Shown here piece by piece: positions 11,771 to 23,180 of a DNA stretch of 64,000 nucleotides. Position 1 is the first letter of the stretch; every line of letters begins with the position of its first letter. The translations under genes were made by a program, and so were the position numbers. The notes beneath the pieces were generated by a model. The model saw nothing but the letters and a program-made list of their open reading frames with translations, had not been told where the DNA came from and searched no databases. This DNA is from Sophora flavescens (Eukaryota; Streptophyta; Magnoliopsida; Fabales; Fabaceae), in the NCBI GenBank assembly GCA_030762895.1, contig CM061065.1, positions 69,238,200 through 69,302,199 on the forward strand, in the 5' to 3' direction.

Positions 11771-12846
11771 TGATAATCCGCTAGATTATCTAGTTTTATT
11801 CTAGATTTTCTAGTTGAATTTACCATATTGATGAGTTGTATTCTCAATTCTTACTTAACTTTGGCTTTGTTTTTCTTAAGTAATGTTTAGAGTCTTTATG
11901 TAACACCCCGTTTTTTGTAAATAAGCTTAATGTGTTTATGTATGCTATAAATATGTTTGTATATGTTTTTTATGTTTTTTTATGTCTAAGTTTATGTTTG
12001 GGGAAGTTTAGCCTTAGAAAGATTCAATCCTTTTAGAGTCCTAGTAACTTGTTTCACCGTTTTGGCCATATCTTGAGTTCTAGATGTCCGATCGATGTGA
12101 TCTTTGATGTGTTGGAAAGCTAGGAGAATTATCTACAAGTCTTATTTATGTGTTTTGGCCAATTTTGTTGTTTAGTAGGTCTCGCACCTCAATCATTGTT
12201 CACCCCATGAACTGTATAGATCCAGAAACGTGTTTTGGGCTATAATTAAGCCCAATTGTGCATAAACCATCCTTAACCTCCAAAACCATGACCTTAACCT
12301 AATGTTATATATCTAAACCACTCTAGATCAACCTTCATTCACCCCTCTTTGAATTCCTAACCCTTTTCTCTCTAAAACTCCCTCATAGGAACCCGTTCTT
12401 GCACCATTCTTCACCGCTTCATGATAGGAGAACATTGCTATGAATAGAGGTTCGTTGTGCTTGTTGTTTGGGACTTTAGAAAAGGTAAAATTCGTTCACC
12501 TTGTCCCTTGTGTTTCTTTCTTTCAAGTTCTTTATCTTTTCCTTTTGATTTCTTGATCTTAGAGTTGAATCAATGTGTTTCTTGTCGTTCTTGAGGTAGT
12601 AGACAAGTGTTCGTGAGACGGGACCCTAGAGGACTTTCTTCCTTTCCTTTTGAATTTCAATCTTCATACCAGGTATGGGGAGAAGGGATAGTATGAACAT
12701 ATAGGCATTGGGGGTAGCGTAAGATGAAGAGTTAACCCATGACCTTATTGTTTGCTATTTGTCTATTTGTTGTCTTGCTATATGTTTATCTGTGTTTGCT
12801 TATAACTGACATGTTTATTCATGAATGCTTATAATGTTGTTATGTC

Positions 12847-13045
12847 ATGGATGATAGTGTTGGTGTTATGGTTGTTGAGATAAATGTTGATATCAATAAA
12901 TGTTGTTATGTTGTTATGCCATGCATGATAGCGTTGGTTGTTATGGTTGTTGGGATAAATGTTGATATCAATAAATGTTGTTATGTTGTTATGCCATGAA
13001 TGATGTTGTTATGCCATGGATGATAGTGTTGGTTGTTATGGTTGT
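12847..13045 (+). repeat. Tandem repeat, units of about 79-92 bp
   Basis: Two full units and a partial one start at about 12847, 12926 and 13018, each with GATAG.GTTGG.GTTATGGTTGT then AAATGTTGATATCAATAAATG. The middle unit has an extra GAATGATGTTGTTATGCC. Lies in the transcribed part of the solo LTR. Confidence 0.75.
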
Positions 13046-13404
13046 CGAGATAAATGTTGACGTTAATAAGACTCTAACCAATTAATAGGGCTTATTAATG
13101 ATGTTAAGACCTTAGAAGAGATGTTAATAAAGATAAATGCATTTAAGGAATGTTTTCCCGGTTTGTTCATAAGACATGAATATAGTATAAGAGGCAAGGT
13201 TATGTTCATAGGGCTTAGTCAAAGACCCTAGGATTGATTAGTGAGTGTTTTAGGGACGTTAGTATTGAAGCTGGAAGTAAAAGACATGGGAACAATTAAA
13301 GGTAGTGAAACTGAGAATTGATGGTGTAGTTTAAGCCAGTAGGTTTGATCTTCGAATGCACCAGGAAACATAGTAAGGGTTTCCAACCCGTTCTGCCCAG
13401 ATCA

Positions 13405-13500
13405 GTACAGCCATGCTCCAACGAGCACAGTCGTGCTTGTTAGGCAGCACGCCCATGCTCAACTTAAAGTTCATCACGCTCGTGCTGAGGGTGAGCACCT
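13405..13500 (+). repeat. Degenerate CACG..CGTG palindrome patch
   Basis: Successive words GCCATGCTC, GAGCACAGTCGTGCTTG, GCACGCCCATGCTC and CACGCTCGTGCTGAG are decayed forms of the self-complementary AGCACGGCCGTGCT, seen intact at 40058 in the related LTR. Confidence 0.65.
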
Positions 13501-13622
13501 GTCCAGAACAGAACGCAGAAAGCAGAACAGGGGTGGTTCACCCCCGTTGTTCCTAATAATGAAGAAGACACCAAACCAAGTAAAGACAAGTTCGATAACT
13601 TAAAGATAATAATGTACCTTGA

Positions 13623-14055
13623 TAGCCGAGTGACCAAGGGGGCCATGATGCTTAATGGTCAAGGTGTTGAGCTCTGGTGCCTATGGACCAGAGTGTTAAT
13701 AAATAAAGTGAAAAGATGTTGTTCTGTACCTTGGTAGCCGAGTGGCCAAGGGGGACCTTGATAGCCGAGTGGTCGAGGTGTTGAGCTCTGGTGCTTATTG
13801 GCCAGAGTGTTGTTGTTCTGTACCTTGGTAGCCGAGTGGCCAAGGGTGCCTTGAAGCATAATGTCAAGGTGTTTTTAAAAGATATTGGACCTTGGTAGCC
13901 GAGTGGCCATGGGGGCCTTGATGCTTAATGGTCAAGGTGTTGAGCTCTGGTGCTTTTTGACCAGAGTGTAAGTGAAAAGATTATGTGATTAAAGATTAAA
14001 GACTAAAGATGAAAGATAACGTTGATGATGATGATCAACTTGGGTAGCCGAGTGG
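13623..14055 (+). repeat. Six tRNA A-box-like repeats (TAGCCGAGTGG)
   Basis: TAGCCGAGTGG occurs at 13735, 13762, 13829, 13896 and 14045, and with one change at 13623. Most copies are followed by CCAAGGGGG and a short hairpin such as GCTCTGG..CCAGAG. The string fits the RNA polymerase III A-box consensus TRGYNNANNGG and resembles the D-arm of plant tRNA-Leu/Ser. I see no matching B box at tRNA spacing, so this is not a tRNA gene. Confidence 0.7.
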
Positions 14056-14156
14056 CCCAAGCTGAGGTGGTGATTGTTGGTTATGCATTGTGTTGGTCAT
14101 TCATGCATTTGGAGTAGTGGAGTAGCGTTGCATCACATAACATACCTTGTTTGGAA

Positions 14157-14158
<2 letters not shown>

Positions 14159-14222
<64 letters not shown>
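14159..14222. repeat. (AT)32 microsatellite
   Basis: Pure AT dinucleotide run of 64 bp inside the solo LTR. Confidence 0.98.
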
Positions 14223-14225
<3 letters not shown>

Positions 14226-15326
14226 ATTGATGTGATGAAATGGTTATGCTTGATATGCTATGTTTTTATGATGCATGTTCATCTTGCTAACTGCTTCCAT
14301 GCCATTATGTTTTATACATGTTTCTTACTCCCCATCTTTTGTTGTTTGCTTTACATGTACTTTTTTGGTTATGCAGAGGACGGTGAGCAGCTTGCTGAGG
14401 AGTGACTCTGAGGAGCTGCTACTCGTAGTGAGGATTTCTTTTGTTTATGTTGTTTATCCGAGATGTTTCGGACTATGGTTATACCAGCTTTGTAATGTGA
14501 CATCGGAGTTGGGTTTCGTTTATGTTTTCAGTTATGTTTCTTTAAAACATGTTTTCTTTTTCCGCGTTTGAGAAGTTATGTTACAATGTGGCAACCTCTG
14601 CTCGGTTTTTATTATTATGATATAATATGCATGTGTTATTTTTATTTTATTTTTTGTATCGCTCTTATGTGTTATGAATACATGCGGGGTAGAGGGTGTC
14701 ACACTTTAAGTATATTTTTTCTCTTTTAATTAGGAAATTTAGACGATTTCTATAATTTCTTGTTTGAAGTTATTTCAGGTGCATACTTGCACTAGGAAAG
14801 GAGAAAAGTGAAGTCTGTGAGCATTGGAAGCAAAAGAACAAGGACAAGCAGATGAAGAATTGGAGTTTGACTATTTTGGTGCTTAGGCCCGTTGCAAGTT
14901 TATTAGGCCCGTCCTAATGTCCCTTTTCTGCTGGGCTTAATTTTTAAGTTGCGCCGGGCGCAATATACTTATGCCTGTCGTATCGTGCACTGCAGAACCT
15001 GTGTATAGAATTTCTCTGTATTGACCTAGGATCTTCTTGCTAGTCTTTTGGCTACATCTCCTTGAGTTAAGGACTATTTTCTGTGACTATTTCACTGTTT
15101 TCCTTCAATGGGTTTGATTCTTATTGCTTTGTTTTTTATTACTTTGATCATGAACTAATTCCTCCATTCTAGGGAGATGATGTAGACGCGTTTGGACTGT
15201 TAAATGTTTTTATGATATTTTTGTAGTTCTTTTCTTCACCCATTTTGTGTTTTACTTCTGCGCTTAAGGCTTGCTTACAACTCGCCATTTTTATGCATGA
15301 TTTGCCAAACATAATGATACTGAGAG

Positions 15327-15742
15327 TGAAGAAAAAAACAAGCAATATAGATACAAGATTATATCATATTGAATCCGATAACATGACAGAGAAGGATCAA
15401 GAGTTAGATTGTGTACCTTGGAGCATCGTAGAATCCATCACCACAGATCAGAATGTGAGAGGGTTGCTTCTCTCTTTCTGGTTGGTTCAGTGTGTGTGTC
15501 TGTATGAATGCCTAATAGGGAGGCAATCCTTTTAACCTACCAGCAGAGAGTAGGGACCTCTCAACGGGTTAACATTAGAATGACCCAGCCCATCATAGGG
15601 TCATTCTTAGTAAATACCCAACAACAATTTCATCAATTGGTTACGTAATTAAGAATTAATTTTGTAACTGATATATTATAATTTAATTATAATTAATCAC
15701 CAATTAATGCTAATCCAAATATTATTAAATTAAAATTTAACA
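15327..15742 (-). repeat. 3' LTR of copia-A minus copy, 416 bp
   Basis: In plus orientation starts TGAAGAAAAAAACAAGC and ends AAAATTTAACA. Matches 21427-21777 plus 23409-23473. The open frame at 15245-15535 runs across its edge and is not a gene. Confidence 0.95.
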
Positions 15743-15760
15743 ATTCTCCCACTTGGATAG
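15743..15760 (-). other. PPT of copia-A minus copy
   Basis: Minus strand reads CTATCCAAGTGGGAGAAT directly before the LTR start TGTTAAAT. The plus copy has the same tract at 37404-37421. Confidence 0.88.
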
Positions 15761-16139
15761 CATTAATCAATTATTAAAAGGAATATCAGTTACGATCAAA
15801 GCACACGTTAACCAGCAGTATAAGAAATATAAGCTTTAACAATGCAGAAATAGTATCCGATAGGGAAGTAAATCATACATGCTAAAGACTCATATCTCAC
15901 ATAAAGAATGATGAATATAAAATTGCATATAATTAATAAAGAGAAATATGCAATTCAGGAATGGTCCAAGCATCTTAAAATGCTATAAGAGATATGAAAA
16001 CAAGAATGACGTCAATTTACATATCTCATAAAAAACGATAATGGGCAAATAATGGTTTCAGACTCCCACTAATCCAATACATCAAAAGACTTAACTAAGC
16101 CCATATGAATTACATGATTCCGGAATATTCCAACAGTTA

Positions 16140-17650
16140 AGCCTTTGGTTAGTGGATCAGCAAGCATGTTTCTGTATCAATATGCTCAATACGAGTCCGA
16201 AACTCCCGAATCTTCTCTCTAACGAACAAATATTTCACATCAAAATGCTTAGTGCGAGAAGAGCTTCTATTGTTATGAGAGAAGTTCACAAAGCAGCAGA
16301 TTGTCACAATATATCACAAGTGGCCTAGATATGCTTTCAACAATATGAAAGCCGTAAATTAAATTTTTCAGCCACATGGCTTGACAAGTAGCCTCATAGC
16401 AAGCAACATACTGCCTTCCATGGTAGAAGTAGTCGTAAGCGTCTGCTTGACGCTTTTCCAAGAAATAGCTCCTCCCGCCATCATAAAGATAAAGCCGTAG
16501 ATTTTCTATTCGTCAGGGCAACTCGCGAAATCGAATCGGGAATAACCAGTGACCTGAAGTTGATCGGACTTCTTATAGGTCAACATATAATCTTTGGTTC
16601 CCCGCAAATATCTCATGGCCTTTTTACGGCTTTCCAATGACCCAAACCTGGTTGCTCAAGTATCTCCCTAAAGCATTTACAAAGAAAAGCAATGTCGGGA
16701 CGAGTACAAACTTGAGCATACATTAAACCGCCAACAATGGAAGCATATGGGACTTTTTCCATTTCATTTATTTCTACATCATTTTGAGCACATTGAGATT
16801 TAGAAAATTTTTTCCTCACCCTTTTGAACAGTGCAAGACATGGGGAGCAAGAATGCATGTTAAACCTTTTGAGGACCTTTTCAATATATCCTTTTTGAGA
16901 CAATCCAAGAACACCACGTGACCTATCACGATAAATCTGGATGCCTAAAACAATGAAGCATCACCAAGGTCTTTCATTTCAAAGTGGCTACTCAACATAA
17001 GTTTTGTCTCTGGTTAGAATTTTAACACAACTGCTAGCAAGAAGTATATCATCAACATATAGAACGAGAATGATGAACTCACCCTCACAAGTCTTCAAGT
17101 AAATGCACTGATCTGAGGCATTTTCTTTGAAGCCAAGAGAAGTGACAACCTGATCAAACTTCAAATACCATTGTCCTGAGGCCTGTTTGACTCCATAAAT
17201 AGACTTATTCAGCTTGCAAACCAAGTGCTCTTTGCCTGTTTCAGTAAAACCTTCAGGCTGAACCATGTAAACATCTTCAGTAAGGTCTCCATTCAGAAAA
17301 GCCGTCTTCACATCCATCTGGTGAAGTTCTAGATCAAAATGAGCTACCAAAGCCATGACAACTCGAAATGCATCTTTTGTAGAGACTGGTGAGAAGGTCT
17401 CCTTATAGTCAATGCCTTCTCTTTGGTTATAGCCTTTAGCTACCAGTCTGGCTTTGTACCTTTCAACTTTACCATCTGGAGTACGTTTGGTTTTGAAAAC
17501 CCATTTGCATCCAACAGGTTTACAACCAATTGGTAAATCCTCTAGATTCCAAACACCATTATGAGACATAGAAGACAACTCATCATGCATAGCATTCAGC
17601 CAATCAGAAGCATGAGAGCTAGAAATTGCCTCCTTAAAGGTAATAGGATC
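16140..17650 (-). pseudogene. copia-A RT and RNase H, frameshifted
   Basis: Entry motifs are CKWVFKTKRTPDGKVERYKA, YKETFSPVS, MDVKTAFLNG and YGVKQASGQWY. The catalytic pair lies in LVLYVDDILLASS near 17048-17060. The frame is lost just after it (about 17000), then resumes with GYIEKVLKRFNMHSC, YASIVGGLMYAQ (usually SAVGSLMYA) and, after another break near 16600, the RNase H end with CYEATCQAMWLKNLI and VIYCDN. 15761-16139 is 3' untranslated sequence. Confidence 0.88.
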
Positions 17651-18830
17651 ATCATCATCATTGAGGTCAAACTCATGTTCCTGAAGATATACAACATAAT
17701 CATCTGGTATGGAAGATCTGCGCACTCTTTGAGATCGTCTCAATGAAACTTCATCAACAATAAGATCATGTTCTTGTTCATCTACTAGTGGTGCTGCCAC
17801 ACCATCTTCATGTTGAAGATTCTGATCATCATCATTAGCTGGAATCATAACTTCTGTAGGAAAAGGAACAGCTGGTATAGGAACTATGGTGCGATCTTCT
17901 CTAAGAGTAACTGGTCGTGGTATATCACTCCCACTATCCAAGTCATCCTCAAAGAAAACCGCCGATCGTATTCGACGACTCGCATAGAATGAGATGGACA
18001 ATAGAATCTGCTACCTCTGGAACCCACACAATAGCCAATAAAGAAACCACTAACAGTCTTAAGATCAAGCTTCTTAGACTGAGGATTATAAGGTCTAACT
18101 TCTGCCTTACAACCCCATACATGAAAATGTTTCAAACTCGGCTTCTTTCCACTCATGAGCTCATATGGAGTTTTTGGTACAGACTTGCTGGGTACTTGAT
18201 TTAAAATGTAGACAGCAGTTTTTAAGGCATCTCCCCAAAGAAAGTCTGACAATGATGAATGGCTCAACATACACCTTACCATATCCATAAGTGTGCGGTT
18301 ACGCCTCTCTGCAACTCCATTTTGCTCAGGAGTACCAGGCATAGTGTATTGAGCTTCAATACCGCATTCCTCAAGAAATCTGGCAAAAGGTCCTGGGTTT
18401 CTACCCGTCTCATTATATCTACCATAGAATTCTCCACCTCCGTCGATCTTACATATTTTATCTTCCTACCTGTTTTCAACTCAACAAAGAAATTTTAAAA
18501 GATTTGAAAGCAGATAGGGAACTAGACTTTTCTTGAAGGAGATCTATCCATCCATATCTCGAGAAGTCATCTATAAAGGTAATGAAATACCCATATCCAC
18601 CCATGGCAAAGGGTGTAATAGGTCCACACAGTGCGGTGTGAATCAACCGTAGCACATCATCACACCTATTTGCCGCTTTATTCCTAATTTTGGCAAAGAA
18701 TTTGCCCTTGATGCAATCAATACATGTATCAAAATCGGAGAAGTCTAGATCATGAAGAATACCTTCCTTGACTAGCCTCTCAATACGGGGCCTAGAAATA
18801 TGCCCCAAACGTCGATGCCATAACATAGAA
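17651..18830 (-). pseudogene. copia-A integrase
   Basis: Starts in the pre-integrase motif MLWHRRLGHISRPRIERL and DTCIDCIKGKF (HHCC zinc finger), then GYFITFIDDFSRYGW. The usual first catalytic aspartate (HTDLCGP in relatives) reads HTALCGP. After frameshifts at about 18480 and 18340 comes PGTPEQNGVAERRNRTL with the glutamate, WGDALKTAVYILNQVPSKSV and a linker with acidic runs (NDDDD) to the RT. Multiple lesions; inactive. Confidence 0.86.
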
Positions 18831-18989
18831 GAATGCTCATTAATCCTACCGTGTTTGTTTCCAACAAAGAGAATTGATGAGACATATCATGTAGATTTAA
18901 CATATAAAGGCCATCACGTAAAACCCCGAACCAACGGAAATAGAATCTGAACAAACAATCAATTTTCCACTACCAAACTTAAAGGTGTA

Positions 18990-20105
18990 ACCACATTTAT
19001 CCAAAGCAGAAACAGAAATCAAGTTCCTTCTCATAGAAGGTGCATACACAAAGATCTCTTAAAAACAAATTATGTCCAGAAGGCAAAAGTAAAGAAACAA
19101 TTCCAATGTCAATAACGTAAACTCCAGCTCCATCTCCCATAATAATTTTAGACTCAAGCATCACTTGGTTTCCTCAAGCTTGTGAACCCATTCAAGGAAT
19201 TCACAACATGAATGGTTGCACTCGAATCTAACCACCAAGTATTTGGAGGAACATCAATGACATTGGATTCAAAGCATGTTAGAGCCAGGAATATACCTTG
19301 CTTCTCTTGTTTCTTTTTCAAGAAATAGCAATCATCTACCTTGTGGCCATACTTCTTACAATACTTGCAGTTACCCTTGAAGAAACTTTTCTTAGCCTGC
19401 AGATGCTGCTTTGTATTTTTCTTCTTTCCCTTTTGATCTTTCTTCACAAATCTTGAACCTGAATTAGAAGTAGGAGTTGGAGCAGATGCAGCAAAATGAG
19501 CACTGTGTGATTTACCCTTTATAATCGACTCTTCTTCTTGTGTAACAATGGCAATCATCTCGGCCCACTGTCCATTCAGCCTTCTGTGTATTGTAAGAGG
19601 TCTTCATAACATCGAATTGTGAAGGAAGAGATTCAAGAACACGGTAGATTAAAGTACTTTCGCCAATTTCAACTTTAAGAGATTTCAGTTTGTTGTAATA
19701 GTGCATTAGCTTCATGATATGCTCACGCACACCACTGACCCCATCATATTTGGTCTTGTCAAACAAGGAAAGATACTGACTTTTCTGAGCCTTCTCAAAA
19801 GTCATAAATTTCTCCCCAACAGCTTTCTGATATTCTTTAGCATTATCGGTCTCTAAGATACTCTGCCTGATGGATTTTTCCATAGTATACTTCATCACTT
19901 TCAGGCACACTCTATTAGAGTGTTCCCATTTCTCATAAGCATTCCTCTGAGCTGCAGTAGATTCATTTGTGAGAGCTGCTGGCTTGTCTTCCCTCAAGGC
20001 CAGATCCAAGTCAGCAATGATTAAGTAGAGATCTAGAGACTCTTTCCAGTCCTCATAGTTTGTCCCATTTAGAGTTTTGACAGAATTTGGGAAGGAGGCT
20101 GACAT
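18990..20105 (-). pseudogene. copia-A gag and protease
   Basis: The ATG at 20103-20105 begins MSASFPNSVKTLNGTNYEDW, a classic copia gag N-terminus (DUF4219/UBN2-like). Open to about 19540, where a frameshift leads to a frame with zinc knuckle CKYCKKYGHKVDDC and protease WWLDSSATIHVVNS. The usual DSGAT is DSSAT, probably inactivating. The plus copy has DSGAT intact but lacks the knuckle. Confidence 0.9.
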
Positions 20106-21410
20106 AAAACAAAGAATAAGGAATCATTAAGAATTGAAAGGTAATATGATTCCATATATATGTTCAGCCAATCTTGCCCATAATACAAATTTCTTATTCA
20201 TTATAATTCCGCCTAAGGGTCCCGAATCATAATAAATAAGAAATATAATAAGAAGAATAATACAATGTACAAAACTTACATCACCAAAATTTCTAATACT
20301 GATAGGGTACTTGAAAACCATAATTGACATAAGCTTGAGACAATAGTACGATGTATAATAACGAATTACATTAATAATAGTACACCGATAGGGTATAATT
20401 ATTATTAATATAATACAAATATAACAAATTAGAATAATTAATTATTTAATAACACAAATTTTGTATAATTATACCCACGATAGGTGAGTTCATAACTATA
20501 CAAAATATCAATAGTCATGCTACAATTATACATTAGAAAAATTATATTATATAACAAATATAGCATAGAACACACAACTTAATTCACATAAGGCTCTAAA
20601 ATTAATTCCATCTATATGACACATGATCAAGGAGAGTATAACATATCAAAGTGTCACAAAAAAGCAGGGAACAATCATAGAATTTTAGACCAAAAAAAAC
20701 TGAGAGTACAATATTAAAAAATACAATATATTTTTCGGATTTAACTATATAAAATGATTCGCGAGGCGAGAATCCGCTTCCAGAATAGCGAGGCGAGTAG
20801 AACAGTCAGCAACGTTTGGTCAGCAACGTTTGGTCTTCTCGCGAGTACTCGCGAGGCGAGTAAAGTGTTCGCGAGGTGACCCAGAAACCTTGCATTTTCC
20901 TAGAACAGTCAGCCTTCGGGGTCGCGAGGCGATAAAAACTCTCGCAAGGCGAATCTGCATCGCAGGGAGAGGTCATCTTCCTCGCCCAGCAACCAAAAAC
21001 GGGTCGAAGTGACCCGCGATACAGACCCGATTCATTCTCCTGTTTTAATCAACCATTTTCGATGATTCTTGGGGGGTTTTGATCGTTACTGTTCGATCAA
21101 TAGAAGCCCCATACTAATTTGGAAGATTATTCGTCCAGTTGCAAGAAAACGAGATCGAACAAGTTGGGGTTTTCACGCAAAAAAAGAAACGAAAAAGCAT
21201 CGATTTCTCACGTTTTATTTGATAAAATCCAACGATTTTTGAGTATGTTACTCGAATAACATGCGGGAAGAAAAGCCCTTTATTGATTTCAGAGTTTGTA
21301 AATAAACTAATCATGATTTTGATTCAAGAACTCCAGAAAAAACAAAAGCCATGAATTTGTACAAAGTTGTTCTTGATCCAATTCAACAATAGCTATAATA
21401 TGTATCTATT
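20106..21410 (-). other. Long untranslated leader of copia-A minus copy
   Basis: About 1.3 kb between PBS and gag without recognisable coding. It holds one copy of a hairpin unit (arms near 20459-20472 and 20503-20516), AT-rich sequence and a CG-rich palindrome patch at 20758-20960. Short frames in it are not conserved as proteins. Confidence 0.75.
20758..20960. repeat. TCGCGAGGCGAG palindrome patch in copia leader
   Basis: TCGCGAGGCGAG or a one-base variant occurs at about 20759, 20789, 20849, 20870 and 20921. CTCGCGAGTACTCGCGAG at 20838-20855 is a perfect 18-bp palindrome. The plus copy has the matching patch at 32286-32670. Confidence 0.85.
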
Positions 21411-21424
21411 TGGCTCTGATACCA
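21411..21424 (-). other. PBS of copia-A minus copy, initiator Met-tRNA
   Basis: Minus strand TGGTATCAGAGCCA, two bases from the LTR end. Confidence 0.93.
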
Positions 21425-22302
21425 ATTGAAGAAAAAAACGAGCAATATAGATACAAGATTATATCATATTGAATCCGATAACATGACAGAGAAGGATCAA
21501 GAGTTAGATTGTGTACCTTGGAGCATCGTAGAATCCATCACCACAGATCAGAATGTGAGAGGGTTGCTTCTCTCTTTCTGGTTGGTTCAGTGTGTGTGTC
21601 TGTATGAATGCCTAATGGGGAGGCAATCCTTTTAACCTACCAGCAGAGAGTAGGGACCTCTCAACGGGTTAACATTAGAATGACCCAGCCCATCATAGGG
21701 CCATTCTTAGTAAATACCCAACAACAATTTCATCAATTGGTTACGTAATTAAGAATTAATTTTGTAACTGATATATTTGATGTCGGGTGCGGATGCGCGC
21801 GTGCGATTCCGGCAAGTGTACCGGATTGCCGTCAAGTAATAAAAGATATCGAACCCACAGAGACTGTGTTCCCGAATCGCAATCGGTTTTCGAATCGATT
21901 ATATCTGGACAGTTTTTAGAAGGTTTTGAAAAAGGTTTGAATTGAAATTAAGAGATAGATGAGCAGAGAACAATTTAAAACAGAAAACAAATGTTTTTGG
22001 GATTTTTTTATCTAAACGGATTCCTAGGGATTTGGGTTACCTTTGAGGCTGTTTATGTTGTTAATCTGATTTACCTTTGTTGATTACTGAAATTGCCTTG
22101 AAGGCGAGTTTATCCTCTAATAGCTTAAGCTCCCTCTCGGGTTACAAAAGCCGTGCCCAATTGACCCGACCCCTACTCTCGTGGTAATCGATCCCAGATT
22201 GGACCCTTTGCGTTCCGTGACAACTCGTTGCTCCTCGAGGGACGGCTTCTAACTCTCGTGATTTCAGTCCCAAGTCTGACTTCTATAGGTCCGACACCCA
22301 AG

Positions 22303-22465
22303 TTCACCGCTAGGTTCCTCCTTGAAATGTCTCAGTCATGCAAATAACCTAAGTTCACCGCTAGGTTCCTCCTTGGATCATTCACATCTCACAAACCAGT
22401 GGCTGCCGGGCTTTACGAGTGAAACACCCTAGAAATCCTAAGTTCACCGTTAGGTTCCTCCTTAG
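22303..22465. repeat. Three copies of an AAGTTCACCG(C/T)TAGGTTCCTCC box
   Basis: Copies begin at about 22303, 22350 and 22439, with related text between them (TCACGCAAATAA, CCTAGAAATC). They lie in the transcribed R/U5 side of the solo LTR. Confidence 0.75.
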
Positions 22466-22776
22466 AACGTCTACGTCACGCAAATAAACGGTTGCCGAAA
22501 TTTATGAGTGATTAACACACTAGAAATCAGATCTAAAACAATAATGAAATCAAAAACGATTTTACATCAAATCAACTTCATTTACAAACCTCGGGCAGAG
22601 CCCTAGTCCCTAGAAACTAAGCTACTACTCCAGTCTTGCCATGGAGATGACAAGCTGGGTTGACAACATAATAGAAAATCAGAAAAGAGAAGAGAGGAGA
22701 AGAAGAGAGAGATCCTAAATCTATGCCTAGAGTAGTAGCCCCCAAAGGTCTGATGTGTTCTGCCTCTGCCTGGTCC

Positions 22777-22786
22777 ATATTTATAG
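22777..22786 (-). promoter_or_regulatory. TATA box of solo LTR
   Basis: Minus strand CTATAAATAT. The palindrome patch begins about 75 bp upstream of it (minus orientation). Confidence 0.65.
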
Positions 22787-22860
22787 AAATGGGGAAGTTA
22801 GAGTCCCAAACCAACTCAAAATCTGATCTATTTCGGTTTCTTCAGGTCCAAGTAATGCGC

Positions 22861-23180
22861 GTCACGGCCGTGATGGCCATCACGGCCAGGCCGTGACGGT
22901 CTCTCTCGCTCTCGCGATCTGCAAAAACCCGCCTTCTCGCGAGGCGAGAATGAGCTCGCGTCGCGAGCCCTCTGCTTTTGGCCCGTGGATCTCAATCACT
23001 ACCGGGCCGTGATGTGCTCGACTTGTGGTGGTTTTGGGTCACGGCCGTGATGGCTATCACGGCCAGGCCGTGATGCACTCGACTTCACCCTTTCTTCTTC
23101 TTCTTCAGTTTTGCTCGATCATGGCCGTGATGGGCATCACGGCTAGGCCGTGATGGGCATCACGGCTAGGCCGTGATGGG
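22861..23180. repeat. Palindrome patch, both vocabularies, in solo LTR U3
   Basis: TCACGGCCGTGA at 22862 and 23039, ATCACGGCCAGGCCGTGA-type hairpins at about 22879, 23056, 23135 and 23158 (the last two as a direct tandem), and TCTCGCGAGGCGAGA at 22935-22949. Stems of 8 bp close on 3-nt loops. Confidence 0.9.

Larger units (their letters stand above)
11899..14703 (+). mobile_element. Solo LTR, chromovirus type, 2805 bp
   Basis: Starts TGTAACACCCCG and ends GAGGGTGTCACA, flanked by a perfect 5-bp TSD, CTTTA at 11894-11898 and 14704-14708. There is no internal domain, so it is the product of LTR-LTR recombination. It contains a ~80-bp tandem repeat (12847-13045), a palindrome patch (13405-13500), tRNA A-box-like repeats (13623-14055) and an (AT)32 tract. 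A TATA-like GTTATATATC lies near 12304. A diverged relative is at 38466-40353 on the other strand. Confidence 0.93.

Noticed and set aside
13659..13867. Minus-strand protein with repeated LGHSATKVQ segments
   Set aside because: Reverse reading of the A-box-like LTR repeats.
13623..14055. tRNA-Leu or tRNA-Ser genes
   Set aside because: Only the A-box/D-arm-like string recurs; no B box, acceptor stem or 3' half at the right distance.
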